From Alitta virens (lineage: Eukaryota > Annelida > Polychaeta > Phyllodocida > Nereididae), in contig OW028580.1 in assembly GCA_932294295.1 (NCBI GenBank), forward strand, positions 10,693,374-10,757,373: a stretch of 64,000 nt of DNA, in the 5' to 3' direction. Below the pieces are notes generated by a model. It was not told the origin of the DNA, did not search any database, and worked only from the letters and a program-made list of their open reading frames with translations. Both the position numbers and the translations under genes were made by a program. How positions within the stretch are numbered: position 1 is the stretch's first letter; each line of letters begins with the position of its first letter. Below are positions 60,271 to 64,000 of the stretch, piece after piece.

Positions 60271-63200
60271 ATGAGAGGCAGAGGACGAAGCCTGCATTAT
60301 GATAGCCACGTGGGGCACTCGTGCGTAGCGGGGTCAAGGCCGTTGCAGAGGGCCAGGATGCTGACAAGAAAAAAAACGACAACAACGCAACACCGAAGTG
60401 AAATACACTATAGTAGGCTCATGGAACGATGTTGCACAGTTAAATTATCAAGAGTACACAAAAATGTAGGAAGTGCATTTAGCAGTGAGATGCTAGACTC
60501 ACAGACCGCGCCGATGAAGTAGTAATTTAGGTCCACTTAGCACAGCCAATGAGAGGCAGAGGACGAAGCGTGCATTATGATAGCCACGTGGGGCACTCGT
60601 GCGTAGCGGGGTCAAGGCCGTTGCACAGGGCCAGGATGCTGACAAGAAAACAAACGACAACAAACCAACACCGAAGTGAAATACACTATAGTAGGCTCAT
60701 AGAACGATGTTGCACAGTTAAATTATCAAGAGTACACAAAAATGTAGGAAGTGCATTTAGCAGTGAGATGCTAGACTCACAGACCAAGCCGATAAGTAGT
60801 AATTTAGGTCAACTTAGCAGAGCCAAAGAGAGGCACAGGACGAAGCGTGCATTATGATAGCCACGTGGGGCACTCGTGCGTAGCGGGGTCAAGGCCGTTG
60901 TAGAGGGCCAGGATGCTGACAAGAAAACTAATAACAACAACGCAACACCGAAGTTTAATACTCTATAATTGCCTTTTGGAACGACGTGGCACAGTTAAAT
61001 TATCAGGACTACACAAAAATGTAGGAAGTACATTTAGCAGTGAGATGCTAGACTCACAGGCAGCGCCGATGAAGCAGTAAGTTAGGTCCACTTAGCACAG
61101 CCAATGAGAGGCAGAGGACGAAGCGTGCATTATGATAGCCACGTGGGGCACTCGTGCGTAGCGGGGTCAAGGCCGTTGCAGAGGGCCACACTGCTGACAA
61201 GAAAACAAACGACAACAACGCGACACCGAAGTGAAATACTCTATTATAGCGTTTTGGAACGACGTGGCACAGTTAAATTATCAGGACTACACAAAAATGT
61301 AGGAAGTACATTTAGCAGTGAGATGCCAGACTCACAGGCCGCACCGATGAAGTAGTAAATTAGGTCCACTTAGAAGAGCCAATGAGAGGCAGAGGACGAA
61401 GCGTGCATTATGATAGGCACGTGGGGCACTCGTGCATAGCGAGGTCAAGGCCGTTGTAGAGGGCCAGGATGCTGACAAGAAGACAAACGACAACAACGCA
61501 ACACCGAAGTGAAATACTCTATTATAGCGTTTTGGAACGACGCGGCACAGTTAAATTATCAAGAGTACACAAAAATGTAGGAAGTGCATTTAGCAGTGAG
61601 ATGGCAGACTCACAGGCAGCGCCGATGAAGCAGTAAGTTAGGTCCACTTAGCACAGCCAATGAGAGGCACAGGACGAAGCGTGCATTATGATAGCCACAT
61701 GGGGCACTCGTGCGTAGCGGGATCAAGGCCGTTGTAGAGGGCCAGGATGCTGACAAGAAAACAAACGACAACAACGAAACACCGAAGTGAAATACTCTAT
61801 AGTAGGCTCAGGGAACGCCGTTGCACAGTTAAATTAACAAGAGTACACAAAATTGTAGGAAATACATTTATCAGTGTGATGCCAGACTCACAGGCGGCGC
61901 CGATGAAGTAGTAAGTTAGGTCCACTTAGCACAGCCAATGAGAGGCAGAGGACGAAGCGTGCATTATGATAGCCACGTGGGGCACTCGTGCGTATCGGGG
62001 TCAAGGCCGTTGCCGAGGGCCAGGATGCTGACAAGAAAACAAACGAAAACAACGCAACACCGAAGTGAAATACTCTATAGTAGGCTCATGGAACGTCGTT
62101 GCACAGTTAAATTATCAAGAGTACACAAAAATGTAGGAAGTACATTTAGCAGTGAGATGCTAGACTCACAGGCCGCACCGATGAAGTAGTAAATTAGGTC
62201 CACTTAGCAGAGCCAATGAGAGGCAGAGGAGGAAGCGTGCATTATGATAGCCACATGGGGCACTCGTGCGTAGCGGGGTCAAGGCCGTTGTAGAGGGCCA
62301 GGATGCTGACAAGAAAACAAACGACAACAACGCAACACCGAAGTGAAATACACTATAGTAGGCTCATGGAACGATGTTGCACAGTTAAATTATCAAGAGT
62401 ACACAAAAATGTAGGAAGTGCATTTAGCAGTGAGATGCTAGACTCACAGACCAAGCCGATGAAGTAGTAATTTAGGTCAACTTAGCACAGCCAAAGAGAG
62501 GCACAGGACGAAGCGTGCATTATGATAGCCACGTGGGGCACTCGTGCGTATCGGGGTCAAGGCCGTTGCCGAGGGCCAGGATGCTGACAAGAAAACAAAC
62601 GAAAACAACGCAACACCGAAGTGAAATACTCTATAGTAGGCTCATGGAACGTCGTTGCACAGTTAAATTATCAAGAGTACACAAAAATGTAGGAAGCACA
62701 TTTAGCAGTGAGATGCTAGACTCACAGGCCGCACCGATGAAGTAGTAAATTAGGTCCACTTAGCAGAGCCAATGAGAGGCACAGGACGAAGCGTGCATTA
62801 TGATAGCCACGTGGGGCACTCGTGCGTAGCGGGGTCAAGGCCGTTGTAGAGGGCCAGGATGCTGACAAGAAAAAAAACGACAACAACGCAACACCGAAGT
62901 GAAATACACTATAGTAGGCTCATGGAACGATGTTGCACAGTTAAATTATCAAGAGTACACAAAAATGTAGGAAGTGCATTTAGCAGTGAGATGCTAGACT
63001 CACAGACCGCGCCGATGAAGTAGTAATTTAGGTCCACTTAGCACAGCCAAAGAGAGGCAGAGGACGAAGCGTGCATTATGATAGCCACGTGGGGCACTCG
63101 TGCGTAGCGGGGTCAAGGCCGTTGCACAGGGCCAGGATGCTGACAAGAAAACAAACGACAACAAACCAACACCGAAGTGAAATACACTATAGTAGGCTCA

Positions 63201-63883
63201 TAGAACGATGTTGCACAGTTAAATTATCAAGAGTACACAAAAATGTAGGAAGTGCATTTAGCAGTGAGATGCTAGACTCACAGACCAAGCCGATGAAGTA
63301 GTAATTTAGGTCAACTTAGCACAGCCAAAGAGAGGCACAGGACGAAGCGTGCATTATGATAGCCACGTGGGGCACTCGTGCGTAGCGGGGTCAAGGCCGT
63401 TGCACAGGGCCAGGATGCTGACAAGAAAACAAACGACAACAAACCAACACCGAAGTGAAATACACTATAGTAGGCTCATAGAACGATGTTGCACAGTTAA
63501 ATTATCAAGAGTACACAAAAATGTAGGAAGTGCATTTAGCAGTGAGATGCTAGACTCACAGACCAAGCCGATGAAGTAGTAATTTAGGTCAACTTAGCAC
63601 AGCCAAAGAGAGGCACAGGACGAAGCGTGCATTATGATAGCCACGTGGGGCACTCGTGCGTAGCGGGGTCAAGGCCGTTGTAGAGGGCCAGGATGCTGAC
63701 AAGAAAACTAATGACAACAACGCAACACCGAAGTTAAATACTCTATAATTGCCTTTTGGAACGACGTGGCACAGTTAAATTATCAGGACTACACAAAAAT
63801 GTAGGAAGTACATTTAGCAGTGAGATGCCAGACTCACAGGCAGCGCCGATGAAGCAGTAAGTTAGGTCCACTTAGCACAGCCA
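60271..63883 (+). repeat. 14-mer copy that switches after F: F2 G2 H2 J B C D N D F G G H
   Basis: The first ten monomers match the 14-mer. After F at 62772 the array continues G (63050), G (63328), H (63606) instead of G::D M K L. This matches the F G G H order at 34975-36086. G2 at 60549 begins ATGAG, so its open frame is 102 codons, the longest in the window. C at 61660 has a private CAGTGTGATG. Confidence 0.94.
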
Positions 63884-64000
63884 ATGAGAGGCAGAGGACG
63901 AAGCGTGCATTATGATAGGCACGTGGGGCACTCGTGCATAGCGAGGTCAAGGCCGTTGTAGAGGGCCAGGATGCTGACAAGAAGACAAACGACAACAACG
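63884..64000 (+). repeat. partial monomer at right edge, I or B type
   Basis: The first 117 bases of a monomer with GATAGGCACG, GCATAGCGAGG and AAGAAGAC. B and I are identical over this interval and diverge just beyond it. Because H precedes it, and H is elsewhere followed by I or J, I is more likely. Confidence 0.85.

Larger units (their letters stand above)
1..64000 (+). repeat. 278-bp satellite array filling the whole window
   Basis: The start motif ATGAGAGGC (or AAAGAGAGGC after the preceding CC) recurs at 232, 510, 788, 1066 and onward every 278 bp to 63884, apart from ten 277-bp steps. The arithmetic closes exactly: 232 + 229 x 278 - 10 = 63884. All copies have the same orientation. 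Variation is almost entirely by substitution and falls into recurrent types. The first half of the monomer (p1-p113) is about 56% GC and the last 165 bases are clearly more AT-rich, by hand count of the monomer at 788. This is typical of eukaryotic satellite DNA. I do not recognise the family, and a centromeric role is only an inference. Confidence 0.98.

Noticed and set aside
788..63579. About 100 forward open frames of 76-102 codons that could be listed as a giant multigene family
   Set aside because: They are the same stretch of the 278-bp monomer repeated. More than half of the monomers carry an in-frame TAG at codon 26, the start ATG is lost in several types, and 278 is not a multiple of 3. 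No domain is recognisable and amino-acid changes look unconstrained.
1..64000. CRISPR-like or other repeat-spacer array
   Set aside because: The repeats are contiguous 278-bp monomers with no unique spacers between short repeats, and there are no cas genes.
1..64000. rRNA spacer, 5S rDNA or tRNA-derived satellite
   Set aside because: I saw no 5S internal control region, A/B box pair with tRNA-like folding, or rRNA segment in the monomer when reading both strands.

Overview
The whole 64 kb window is one uninterrupted tandem array of a satellite repeat. The basic monomer is 278 bp and every copy is head-to-tail on the + strand. I count 229 complete monomers (232 to 63883), plus a partial monomer at each edge (1-231 and 63884-64000). 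Ten monomers are 277 bp because of one recurrent 1-bp deletion. I found no other indel, inversion, transposon, unique spacer, rRNA, tRNA or credible protein gene. The composition (about 48% GC in the monomer I counted), the length and the higher-order organisation point to eukaryotic heterochromatic satellite DNA, such as a centromere, pericentromere, sex chromosome or B chromosome. I do not recognise the family and cannot name the organism.

The monomers are not random variants. They fall into about 17 recurring types, which I label B, C, D, E, F, F2, G, G2, H, H2, I, J, K, L, M, N and Q. These occur in a fixed order, so the array has higher-order repeats (HORs). Positions p1-p278 below count from the A of the ATG (or AAG) in the conserved start ATGAGAGGC. 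A label such as J::C means a monomer that begins as one type and ends as another.

Layout. 1-1343: J(partial) B C D N::L. 1344-5235: Q C E D F G H I B C E G H J. 5236-6347: B::C D::M K L. 6348-9960: a 13-monomer version of the 14-mer HOR. 9961-13851: the full 14-mer (F2 G2 H2 J B C D N D F G::D M K L, 3891 bp). 13852-19686: three copies of a 7-mer (1945 bp) derived from the 14-mer by loss of seven monomers, then four more monomers to 20797. 20798-22465: a mosaic transition. 22466-31083: an 8-mer HOR (2224 bp) in four successive units. 31084-34418: K K L, then a shortened 14-mer and Q::C. 34419-48874: two copies of a 15-monomer segment 7228 bp apart (36087 and 43315), with a 3-mer tandem duplication between them. 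48875-52488: I B C E G H J B C D M K L. 52489-63883: two perfect 14-mers and the first part of a third that changes after F. 63884-64000: an edge partial.

Segment 1344-14684 reappears collinearly at 46929-61103, with three single-monomer deletions in the left copy. Shared rare variants confirm this. The picture is repeated in-register unequal exchange or gene conversion acting on one ancestral order. An open frame of 76-102 codons exists in some monomer types, but it is broken by an in-frame TAG in most others and I do not treat it as a gene.
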